Of a stretch of DNA of 52,814 bases, positions 39,972-50,345 are shown one piece after another. Position numbers and translations under genes: made by a program. The first letter of the stretch is position 1. Each line of letters opens with the position of its first letter. Source of the DNA: Suillus spraguei (taxonomy: Eukaryota > Basidiomycota > Agaricomycetes > Boletales > Suillaceae); the NCBI GenBank assembly GCA_016800925.1, contig JABCPU010000447.1, positions 1-52,814 on the forward strand, given 5' to 3'. Below the pieces are notes generated by a model. The model saw only the letters and a list, made by a program, of their open reading frames with translations. It had not been told where the DNA came from and searched no databases.

Positions 39972-41181
39972 CTAGGTTTCCAACCAACTTTGATAGCTCT
40001 CCTTTCTCAGAGGTATCCACAATACCTCACTTCCACTAGTACCAGGCTGTGCTGCGCTAACCACCAGTCCGTGGTCCCTGAATTCGCCAAGCAGAGCTCT
40101 AAGTGCAGTATCATTTGTGGCGATGAACGTGTCCCGTGCCAAAGTAAAGAGAGCATCATATGTCATGCCAAAAGGCTGCTGGTCATGAGGGTTATGTGCA
40201 GAGTTGACCTCTGAGACGTCGGAAGAATCAGCGTTCTCGAGTTGTTTTGCAGCAAACAAGGAGAATAATTTCTTGGCTTTAGCGGTCACCGCAGCGAGGA
40301 CATGCATGGCCGCTGTTTCCGTCAGCGGGCCAGATACAGGGTTGGTGATATCAACGCGTGCACGGGATGATGAAGCACCAGAAATGGAGGTACGGTCGGC
40401 AAACATGAGTTCAGAGTGTATGGTGCAAGAGTCGTCAGGTCGTGCCACAGCCAGCTGAATCCCACATTTTTTGTAGCACGATCCGAAGAAAAGAAAGAAC
40501 CTTTCCTAGCTGCGAGCTGAGACGCACTGAAGAGAAGTGGTGCATTAAGCCTGTCGATAGATGCAGCAATGTGGATATGGGGGCTAAGTGCGAGCGAAGA
40601 AATGGCACGTGCAAGCTTTGGAGAGCGGTCGAGGGAATGAACTATGAGAATAAATGGGGGCTGTCTGAGCTTGCAAAGTGCTCTGCTATGTGTTCCTGGG
40701 TAGGAGTAGAAGTTGACGTGGATGGTACACCTGGGACGCGTGCAATGGACGCAAGCATGTCGCGCACGGTTACCGAAGGGTGAAAGGCGTTAACTACAAC
40801 GACAATGTCCACGTTTCGATACGAACTTCGCGAAATCGTTGAGGACAACGCGCTTCGAACCCAGTCCATAGAACAATATATTGAAACCTTCGTCGAGCTC
40901 GCGAGTCCATCTCTGAAACTGGAACTGTCAAAAGGAGCTCGTGGCGTATAAGCATGCACAGAAGCGCGTGCGAGGGCAGCATTGTGCTCCTCAGGGCTGA
41001 GGGGCACGACACGCTGTGAAAAAACATTGGTGGATGTGCGTGTGCGTGAGGAAGCATGAGTGAAATAAGCATCAAAGGATGGCTTGTAAGAGTCTATTAG
41101 ACCGTCAGTTTCAGATTCTTTGAAGATATCGGTGGCATAGTTGTGCTCGACGTCTGAAGCATAGAGCTTCAGATCCTTCAT
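39972..41181 (-). pseudogene. ORC2: Origin recognition complex subunit 2, frameshifted
   Basis: ORC2 is part of the six-subunit complex that marks replication origins. The minus strand starts MKDLKLYASDVEHNYATDIF, then SFDAYFTHASSRTRTSTNVF, RWTRELDEGFNILFYGLGSK (the subunit's conserved core phrase), VVVVNAFHPSVTVRDMLASI, IVHSLDRSPKLARAISSLAL, HIHIAASIDRLNAPLL, WLWHDLTTLAPYT and the C-terminal winged helix part AVTAKAKKLFSLFAAKQLEN, YDALFTLARDTFIATNDTAL, GEFRDHGLV, LWIPLRKE. Frame changes lie near 40930, 40810, 40645 and 40410, mostly single bases in short runs. It is short for the family (~400 residues). No intron is needed. ERG24 starts 238 bp downstream on the same strand. Confidence 0.8.
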
Positions 41182-42589
41182 CGCTGTCCATCACGATGAG
41201 GTCTATTTGCGGGTGTTTGTTTCCCGCCTATTAACTCTGGATCTAAACCGAAATCAACTGTCACGTCAACCACCACTTGCTCAAGTGCCTACACCCTCAG
41301 GGTGTTCGCTCTGCGCCCATAATATGCATTTTAAACGAGGATTGGTACGATAAGTAATCAAACTCACTGCATAGTAGCAACCTGTTGCACACAAAAGATA
41401 CGAAAGGGAGAACCTTGGTAAGGTTCAATTCACTTTGTATCTTCTGTGTGTCAATATTGTCTGTTCTCTTCACCCACACGTCTCTTACCTCAGCTCACGA
41501 TACCTAATAAATCATATCTCAAGACCTGAGCTTGAGGGGACAGGAGAAAAGGTGAGTAGCACAAATGTACGAAGACTGTACACCTATCCATCCTGTACAA
41601 CCAGGCTCAAATTATTTCATGAGAACTATATTCCCTAGATTCAAGTTCCGTTGATTGGTTGATGGATTGCAGCAGGAGTCGAAACTTCAACGCTTCAAGA
41701 ACTAGTCATCCGAGTCGTCCTTTGAGGATGTTTAGGTTGGTTCAAGCAGGTTCCAGTCTCCACTTTTGTTGATGACCATCAATGCCAGCGGTTTGTCCAC
41801 GTCGTCGAGCAGTCACGTACCTGGCAAAAACCTTCTGGTCACCCGCCTTCCGGTCTCAGTTGACGCGAGAGCTTGCTACAGTGGCGGCACTGGACTGTTC
41901 ATCCAATCGCGTCATCAGTCTTTATTACGCTAGCGACTAGTGCAAGGCGCAAGGGCTGACAAAACGTTTCTGTCGGGACAAAATTATGATATTGCATTGG
42001 AGAGTAAGTATTTTATCTGTGTGAATCAACGTATGTCCACTCATCCGACACGACAATACTAAACCACCTTACATTACAGCCTACATTGCCAGTCCAGTTG
42101 ACTTAGTCATGCTACTTCTAGCAATGATACTTCAGAGTGGAGATTACAAGGTATGTTTTGCAACTCCTGGTCACGTTTTTTCTTGTTTTTCAACTCAGCC
42201 TATAGTAGCCCATGGCATGTTTGTGAGACAGCGTGGCGGGCTGGCTGAACATGTATATGGCATACCTACTCACCACACGGTGATGGTGCAATAAATAATG
42301 TAACATTACATGACATTTTTTGGTAATGACATCGATATAGCTCGGACAGGCGTATTATATTCTTCCTCCAGTTTCGCTCTGGACAAAACCATCACTGGTT
42401 CGCGCAAGATGGATGTCGTATTAATATTGATACCTATTGTGGATGAGGGGTTGAGGAACCTTGTCACTGGCTTTCAAAACTTGGTCTAGCAGTTCTAAAC
42501 ACAACATTCGGTAACCAAGGCATGCATATATCGGTGCACTTTGGGATGGTCTTTCAGGTTGCTTTCAGCCCTCGGGAGTTATCGGATAA
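41182..42589. other. Intergenic, unassigned
   Basis: 5' flank of ORC2. A few short ORFs without recognised content. A plus-strand stretch near 42090-42150 has a hydrophobic frame ending at a good intron donor (GTATGT, 42151) but is not identified. Confidence 0.4.
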
Positions 42590-43250
42590 TTCGCCAAAGT
42601 TTTGCCTTCACCAGCGACCTCAAGTCTCACAGGTGAGCTCCTGGTAAGCAACATTTGGACCCGTTTCTGTCTCATTTCAAGACTCGAACTCCATGCGTTG
42701 TGTGTGGATTCACATTTGTGCAAATACTTCCCATGCTATATGATCATGTTATTCAACCAGTTTCCACAGACAACGATTCAGGCATGTGGTACCGATTGTA
42801 CGCCCACGGTGGCCGGCGGTCGTAACATACCGAAACATGTCCCGGTCGCCTGTATCAGGGACGTCAAGACTTGTCACTCACTCCCAAACCTGGTCAATTG
42901 GGAGACTGGACGCGAGGCAGATCCGTTTACTCAGATATTTTCGTCTCGACTAATATTGCAATAACAATAACTACTGCAACATCACGCCTACCGAGGGACA
43001 CTGAACAGCGATCACCGGGTTTGACCTCGTTTAACCACGAGCCTCCGTGGTACTTATTACTATCCATGCCAACAGTCACTACGAAAGCTTTGGTGCCGAA
43101 CTACCAACCTCATCGCGTCCGAGTCCGAAGGTAATATTCATTCGCCTGTACAGTACTGGCGTCTATGAAGGATCCAGCATGCAGACGTCCTTTGATAATT
43201 CAATATCTAGATTGGAAAGGAATTCAGTAGCTGTCGGGCATCATTAGGTT
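42590..43250 (+). pseudogene. Possible decayed glycoside hydrolase fragment
   Basis: A frame reads LPNLVNWETGREADPF at ~42875-42922. This resembles IPNLLNWETAHEPDG of the hydrolase at 29.6 kb and also the AWETGNE motif of other clan GH-A enzymes. Flanking frames are broken and I find no further firm match, so this is a weak call. Confidence 0.3.
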
Positions 43251-44000
43251 TGCTGCTAAAAACCAAGTTCAAGGGTCTAATGTTCGTAAGCTCACTAGGA
43301 CTAGAAGTTAGCGTGACGCACCTATGTAATATCACAAATACAATGACATTGATCACCGATGGCATACAAGGGCCCCCTGATCTACTAGTCCAGCGCTAAA
43401 AGTCGTACGATGCCAGATTAGGAGCTTACCGGCACCAAGAAAGAGTTAGGCGCAAGTTATTTGTGCTGCCAGAAATTAATGCAGCTGCTGAAACAACTTC
43501 TAGCGGTGAATCTGTTAATGAAAATACTAGTGCTTTGATGCGATATCATGACATGATATTATGTTAGCGTGATTGTGTACGGAGATATCGTTATTTACAT
43601 ATGTAAAAATTCATGTGTACTTGCAAAAAAAAATTCTTGCTCAAAGGTATACGTATAGGCTGGTTGACACTGCCTGAGCGTATTTATCTTTTACTCTCGT
43701 CTTCAGCCCGAAGAGACTCGCGTGTCAGAGACTGTCGTCACTTCGAAGTGCTGTCTGTGTCAGCAGGTTTGTCTCAGCCAATCAGATTACAAAAAACGTG
43801 GCGAGTGCTATAATCTTAAATATGCCCTTTGAATGGAATCCAGCTGATCATGGGATATTATGCTAGGGTGTCATCAATTTAGTAGGTGACTCGTTGTATT
43901 AGAAAGAAAGGGAGTCAGGCTGGAGTCAGTATCTTAACCCTATATCTGATCGATAAAGCCTGCCCTAATGGGATCAGGATCAGATGGGCGATTATCTGAC
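43251..44000. other. Intergenic, nothing recognised
   Basis: AT-rich DNA upstream of the elongation factor gene. One 66-codon ORF (43613-43813) has no recognisable features. Confidence 0.45.
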
Positions 44001-44044
44001 CTGTGTTTTGGTTGTGCTCCGATAAAATTTCAGGAGGTACGCTG

Positions 44045-44100
44045 ATCAAATCCACCATCTCATCTCTCTGCCCATCTTCCACCTTCTCCAAGTTTTCAAA
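44045..44100 (+). promoter_or_regulatory. Pyrimidine-rich leader of the eEF1B gamma gene
   Basis: CATCTCATCTCTCTGCCCAT and CTTCCACCTTCTCCAAG run up to the ATG at 44101. CT-rich leaders are usual before the start codon of highly expressed fungal genes. Confidence 0.5.
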
Positions 44101-45772
44101 ATGGCACCCGTGGGCAAGCTCTATTGTGTTCCTACCATGCCACAGTCCAAGACGGTGATTAGCGCACTTGCGTCATTTCGCGATTTGATATGACTCATAA
44201 TGACCGGTAGATCATAAGCGTCTGTGCACTAGCAGGTCTTGAGCTCGAGCTCCCAGAGTACAAGCACTATTCAGACAACCAGCAGCCAGAGTTTCTCGCC
44301 AAGTTCCTCATGGAAAGATCCCCGCGTTTGAAGGTGCAAACGGCTTCGCACTCACGGAGGGTACTCGATTGCTCTGTATCGTGAGTCATACTATCTTACA
44401 CGTTGATCTTGATCTAGGATACTACGAGGACAAGAATTGTATCTACAGTTATCCCTGTCTTAATCCTATGTCGACAGCTCATGTAATTCTGATCATGTTA
44501 TCCGTTCATTTTCACGTGGTGTTGCTGCGAGGTTGAAATGGTTGCTAATGTCTCTATTACAGTTGCCAAACTTGCTCCTAACTCTGGCCTTCTCGGCTCA
44601 ACATCAGAGGATGCTGCAGTCGTTGATCAATGGATTCACTTTGCCGAATCAGAAATTGGCGTACACACTGGTGTCATTCAAGGGATGCTTATGAACGCCA
44701 TTCCCTACAGCAAAGGCGTAAGCTAGTTCCTCGTCCCTAGATCGTTTGCACTCAACGACTCTATACAGATCCACACCGCCCTCGTTGAGCGCCAATTACG
44801 CGGCCTTATCACCCTCGAAACTCATCTGAGCACCCGTACCTTCCTTGTCGGTGACCGCATTACTCTTGCTGACATCACTACCGCCTCTATTCTCCAGCGC
44901 GTCGTTGCCGTCACTGCAGACGCTGACGTACGCGTCAAACTCGTAAACACTGTTCGCTTCTTGGAGACGATCGTGCACCAGCCCAAACTCGAGGCTATCT
45001 TCGTCCTACTGAATACACGGAGAAGGCTCTGCAGTACGTTCCTCCTAAAAAGGAGAAGGCGCCAGCACCCCCGGCCGCACCAAAAGAGAAGAAGGAGAAA
45101 GAAAAAGAAAAAGCGAAGAAAGCTCAGGAGGACGATGACGAAGATGACGGCAACCTTGTGCCTGAGGAACCCAAGGAGAAGAATCCCTTGGACCTACTCC
45201 CAAAGAGCACGTTCAACCTCGAGGACTGGAAACGTGCCTACAGCAACAAGGACACGCGCGGCGGCTGATGGTGCGCTAGAGTGGTTCTACGCCAAGTAAG
45301 CATATACCTCTCCATCGCTGGACGTGCTGACTAATACATTCGCAGCTTCGACAAGGAGGGCTTCTCCGTCTGGCGCGTAGACTTCAAATACAACGAGGAA
45401 CTCACGCAAGTCTTCATGTCTTCCAACCAAATCGGTGGCTTCTTCAACCGCCTCGAGGCATCGCGCAAGTACCTCTTCGGATCGGTGGGCGTGCTTGGCG
45501 AGGCCAATGCCTCTATTATCACTGGCGCCCTCATCCTGCGGGGCCAAGACTCAAAGGCAGCCGTAGACTGCGCACCAGACTTTGAGAGCTACTCCTACAC
45601 CAAACTAGATGTGTTTGGTAACCAGGAGGACAAAGTCTTTTTCGAGGGCGCACTTGCATGGGACCTGGAGGTCGATGGCAAGAAATGGGCAGATGGAAAG
45701 AACGTGAGTGTCGTTTTTCTTTCCATTGTGTCTCACGACTTTTCGCTAATGTTTGCACTGCAGTTCAAGTAA
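44101..45772 (+). CDS. Translation elongation factor eEF1B gamma subunit, with frame breaks
   Basis: eEF1B gamma anchors the nucleotide exchange complex that reloads eEF1A with GTP. Exons: 44101-44154, 44211-44380, 44563-44717, 44769-45295, 45346-45703, 45764-45772. The GST-like N-terminal domain begins MAPVGKLYCVPTMPQSKT, then LAGLELELPEYKHYSDNQQP, LAPNSGLLGSTSEDAAVVDQ, WIHFAESEIGVHTG, FLVGDRITLADITTASIL and FLETIVHQPKLEAIF. A Lys/Glu-rich linker follows, then the EF1G domain: NPLDLLPKSTFNLEDWKRAY, GALEWFYA, FDKEGFSVWRVDFKYNEELT, MSSNQIGGFFNRLEASRKYL and CAPDFESYSYTKLD, ending GKNFK. Breaks: a lost C near 44306, a lost A near 44367, a lost G near 45003 and a 2-base loss or 1-base gain near 45260. 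Such an essential gene is unlikely to be dead unless another copy exists, so sequence error is likely. Confidence 0.9.
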
Positions 45773-47550
45773 AAAGTACCTGAGCGTGGGACTTTGGCAG
45801 TACCAATTTTGTGTATCATTGTGCCTCGTAGTTATATGTAGATATTGTTACTTTTAACCAGCTGTTGACTTACATTTCCGAAAGGGCAGTGGCTGCGTCA
45901 CACACTGTCCTAATGATAGTGTCCAGTATCACAATTATCAATACCTCTTACTTAGCAGAAGTTGGTCAGAAGGGGCCCAATGAGCTCTAAACATATCCTG
46001 CGACTCCTTTATGACAAAAGCGGTGCCGGCGGATGTCCACCTCGAGCTTCGTCTATGTACGAAATCTCTTGTACGTGGAAGCAGTACAAAGGAGGAACTG
46101 GGGTCGTCCGACGTTCTGATTTCGCAGTATAATTGAACTCTGTCGTCCGCGCGAAGGTTCAATATTCATAAGTTATAAACAGCAAAACCTTGAGAGATAA
46201 ACGAGACTTAAGCTTTTGGGCGAGCTTCCCTCGATCGTTGCTACGTCCCCTGTGACCAGAAGGAAGACGGTTGTCCCTTCTTTCCAGTCGTTCTTTGCAC
46301 CCCTGGATCATAATGGATTTCCCAGCTACATAGCGCGGTGATACAGAAGGACCGACTGTCTTCCTTCTATATGGTTTTATCATGGGAGACTGGTGGTGAA
46401 TAATACCGCTCATTGTGGTACATACTGGTTCTAGAACTTTCAATAAAGGAAATTGGGGCCGGGTATCATGTATGAGTGTTTTACACTGTTCTGGCAGTGC
46501 TTTGCTACTCACCAAGTGTGGAAACAACGAGGCAACATGTGTCGCACGCTAACGGTATATGTACTCCTATGCACTTGTGTTCTATTGTGATCTGATTATC
46601 AAGAACGCTCATGTTATTTTAATGTAGTATTGCCAGTGTAGCTGACAAATCAATCTCCGAATCTGCGAGGAATACAACCCAGAGGCGGGTGCTTCAAGCC
46701 TCGGTGAGTTTATTTTGATCGTACGCGCGTACCATGAGTCAGTATATCTGGGCGTGTCTCATGCATGTCATTTCTAGCCGGAGAAGACTAGCGTTCGTAA
46801 GATGCATACTAGGCGTACAGATGAGTTCTAATGAAACAAAGACAGATCTCTTCTGAAAGCCCTACTGGGTGTTTGTTCAGCAGACCAACCAAACTAACCA
46901 TGTTCAGTACTGTCATGATCAGACTACTATAGTGCGTCCTTTCTTTCACCGCGATCAATGTTTCTAAGCATACATAGTCATATTCATATCTAAAATTGAA
47001 AGGAACCATTTTCCTTCTTTTTCTTGGACACGGTCGACAAAGTTCTTAAAATCTTCCGAAGACGGTTCTGATCCGCGAAGTACTAAAACTACTGGCTCCG
47101 GTCCCTGACAATCCTCGCACGTTCAATATGCATCCTAATATCTGAGGTTAGTTACGGATTTGAAAAAAACACAGGGAGTACACGGCCAACGGTTGGTTGA
47201 CTAAAGCTCTTGTTGCAAAAGGCGATACTCGGAAACCCGTTTGATGGTGAAGTGTGCGTTGCAGGAGGCCATCCGAGGAGACGATGCTCACAAGACCTAT
47301 CCATTACTCCTAGAACATCTCGGAGCTCCTCTGTCAATCCCGATGGCACCTATCGGCACTCTCTGGGGTGCTCCTGATCATAATCTAAATATGTCCGTTC
47401 TGTTTTCAGTTTCATTTTACCGAATTCTGCTGACTAAACGCAGTCCAGATAATGAACGCTGCGGTTATGTTATCGCGGGCCCATTACAGTGAAGAGCATC
47501 AGGCTTTGTACATAAGAACTTGACGTCTAATACTGGCACAATCTTTTTTT
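45773..47550. other. Unassigned region
   Basis: 3' flank of eEF1B gamma, then DNA with short random-looking ORFs. The longest is minus-strand 46159-46527 (122 codons, basic), not recognised. No repeats or RNA genes seen. Confidence 0.4.
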
Positions 47551-47826
47551 GTGCCAGTCAACAATAGCGCCTCGCTTGTCACTGACGAGATTATCTTGGC
47601 AGACGTAATTTTGAAACTCATTCAATGTGACGGTCGATGTTGCAGAGCGAGCACCCTAAGTAAACATCTTCGCACACTATACGATAATCCTCACAACAAG
47701 GACATCCTCGGGGCAACAGGTATTGTTGAAGTGCCCCTTGGCACTCAATATACGTGGGTTCTCATATATGTGAACAAGAGGATGGAAGGCCTTGTGTTAT
47801 TAAACAATATACTATACCTCACTTGA
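47551..47826 (+). pseudogene. Possible eEF1B gamma (GST-C domain) relic
   Basis: A 91-codon frame contains ASLVTDEIILADVILKLI, similar to FLVGDRITLADITTASIL of eEF1B gamma, followed by a LRTLYDNPHNKDILGA stretch where the family has VRFLETIVHQPKLEAIF. One similar block only; chance is not excluded. Confidence 0.3.
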
Positions 47827-47935
47827 TACTTCAGCTAAATCAAGTACGGTACAGCGTGACTCTAGAATGTTAGCTATTTGTATTCTTCAAGTGGGTTTGA
47901 GCAATGTGGGGAGTATTGTCTTTTTAGGCCAGTAG

Positions 47936-49056
47936 TCAAGTGCGACTGACGACTCCTACTACCTTCCCACTTGCCACTTTTTCGACATCGCGACAAGTAA
48001 GACTGTACCTAGTCGTCCTCTCGACTGTCCCTCCAGATTCAATAATCCCCATGAGAGTCTCGTCTTGAATCATGTGGCGATTGACGATCCGCGAATGCGA
48101 TCCATCTGGAAGAAGCAGGAAACCATCGCCAGTGAACGTGTCAACTTCTACCTCGTCTATGCCATGCAGATGCTTTTTGTAAAGTTCCCCCGTCGTAATC
48201 ACAACACTGCGAGGCTCTAAAAACAATGACAATAAAGGCACTGGATCAATGCTATGTCCCATCGATCCAGGGTCATCACTCGAACTATCTTTATCCGTAT
48301 TATACCGATAGTAATGAAAGATAGCATGTGATCCTAAGGAAATAGTTGCGACGACTGGGTGATATGAGGGTCCGTCTTCGTGGGGCTTCGAATTGGACAT
48401 CAATCAGCAGTGTTGAAACACAGGATATTTCGGATCGTACCATGATGCCTTGTCCTGGATGGTACTTTTACGATGATGAGATGTGTAAAAATTATTCGTG
48501 AGGTGTCATGATCTCACTTCGTTCAATATAACGTGATTGGGCCCTTTGTGTGGGGACTGATTGAATGGGCCAAGGAATTTGAGGCGTCCTAGAACATCAG
48601 GACTAATATCGGACCGAATGGTGAGATAGGCTACATAAATGACTTTGGACTCACAAATCATTCAAGAATGCAGGCAAGTCCTGACGAAACAGAATGTTCT
48701 TTTGGAGAACTTCACCCCCTGTATGGAACAAAGGAACCTGCGTGAGGGATCTGAATCAGCAGCAGACGTGACTCTGCGCACCCCATAATTGCAGTCTAAA
48801 TAAAAATAACAAATTAGCCTCCGGCACGTAGCGATAGTAGCATGCATGACAAACCTACGATTGTTCAGCGTCTTCCATTTCTGCTTTGGGGAATCTTCTA
48901 TCTGACGAATGGCTAAGGAGCGCACTTGAGAGACTAGATTGTCCGGCTACAACTCACCTTTCGTAGTAAATACTGTTCCTCATCTTTAGAGATGAAGTTT
49001 GGGATATAGAATGCAGCTGAAGTTCCCTGCAGGTGGTGTTCAGCAAGTAGGTCCAT
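47936..49056 (-). CDS. ALKBH6-type 2-oxoglutarate/Fe(II) dioxygenase
   Basis: Seven exons on the minus strand (48958-49056, 48855-48901, 48782-48795, 48655-48718, 48518-48602, 48441-48464, 47936-48385) total 783 nt, 260 residues, fully in frame. Segments: MDLLAEHHLQGTSAAFYIPN, KQKWKTLNNRRLQLWGGEVL, LPAFLNDFPDVLGRLKFLGP, GPNHVILNEYHPGQGIMPHE, DGPSYHPVVATISLGSHAIF, IDPVPLLSLFLEPRSVVI, YKKHLHGIDEVEVDTF and GTVERTTRYSLTCRDVEKVA. The iron ligands are His and Asp of PHEDGP and the His of LHGI. The Arg pair in RYSLTCRD binds 2-oxoglutarate. AlkB homologues remove alkyl groups from nucleic acids; the substrate of the ALKBH6 branch is not well settled. A 14-nt exon encodes only LQLW. Confidence 0.9.
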
Positions 49057-50280
49057 ATTGGTGCCACCTGAAACCGAGAAGGCTTCGCAATATTAGCTTG
49101 GGAACAAGTTATTACGTCATGGCTTTCACTACACTTCGGGCCACGTTGGCCTAGTCAGTGCGGTTTGGGTGCGGTGCGCACAAACCCACTTCACACGCCT
49201 TTTCGCTAGACTAAGAAGACTCGTGTTCAACTTCGACCACGTCCTTGAACAAGGAGTTTTACCCTGGTCGGGCCACGCGACCACCGAGTCCATCTACTTC
49301 CGAACCTTTCAATTTGTCCGCTTGTCTGATGATTTGTCTTGATGCTCCATTCGTGAAAGGGGACCTTCGCAAACTATATCCGTCAATGAACATCGAACGT
49401 CTGGATGTATTGCTTCCACGATCCGTTCTCACCGCACCTCAGGCTGCATCAGGAATAACCGCATGACTTACGTTTCGACATGCGATTCGTGTATTTTTAT
49501 GGTTAACATAGGCTTCACAGCAAGTACTGCGCTTCCAATTCCTCGCTTGTATGCATATTAAATATTCATTAGCCAAACATAGCCATGATATATATGTTAG
49601 GTTTGTTGTATAACATGCACCGTGCACTGGCAGAGACACCAACTGAGGACTGATTTGCTTTAGCAGCAACGCTAGTATTACAAATCTCAAACTTGAAGTT
49701 CCAAACTCAAATGACATCCTCGCGGGGCCCTCAAATGGTATGTTCAATACGCAGCACTACTGCCTAATCCTACAGTTTTGTGTGCATGACAATGACTGGG
49801 CTAAAAAAGGAAGTCGTCCAACTTGATCGGACACTTCAGACCTTCGTTCCCTGTTCAGGATTTGTTGTAGGAGCCAAAGATTCATACATCAGATTCGAAG
49901 CTCTCAGTCAACCCCTGCATATCAACAGCACGCTTCTAGGTGCTGATGACTTACTCCTCTCGTTATCTCATGGTAAAATGCGGTGCCAAAAACGGTCCCG
50001 GTTAATACCTGACGTGTCCAGTTAACCATATGTTGGGTGTAAAGCTCTGATGATCAAAATGGAACTTCAACCAACGCACCCGAGCGGTTGAAAATATTGC
50101 ATGAAGTAGAGGAGTACAACAGTGAGTCCAAATGTAAATTCCGAATTATCCGATCCTGGTGCACTTCATTGAGGATATTGAGGCTATATGTTCCATTGAC
50201 AGCAGTTGCAATGCTTTACGACACAGGACAAGGAACAAGGTGTTGGCCCTCGAGATCCGGGAGACCGTACATTATACGTG
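49057..50280. other. Unassigned region
   Basis: 5' flank of the dioxygenase gene and short ORFs (49245-49466, 49780-50025). The latter (KKEVVQLDRTLQTFVPCSGF and LLGADDLLLSLSHG) looks protein-like but is not recognised. Confidence 0.35.
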
Positions 50281-50345
50281 GCTCAATGTCGGCGTTTCGT
50301 TTTATGCGATTATGCACTGACATTTGGACCCGAGTCGGACCACGA
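50281..50345 (+). pseudogene. Possible DUF6533 first-exon relic
   Basis: The frame from ~50280 reads QCRRFVLCDYALTFGPES, close to the N-terminal LLYDW-ALTFGQE segment of DUF6533 proteins such as the one at 26.2-27.8 kb. Nothing further downstream matches. Short and uncertain. Confidence 0.3.
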
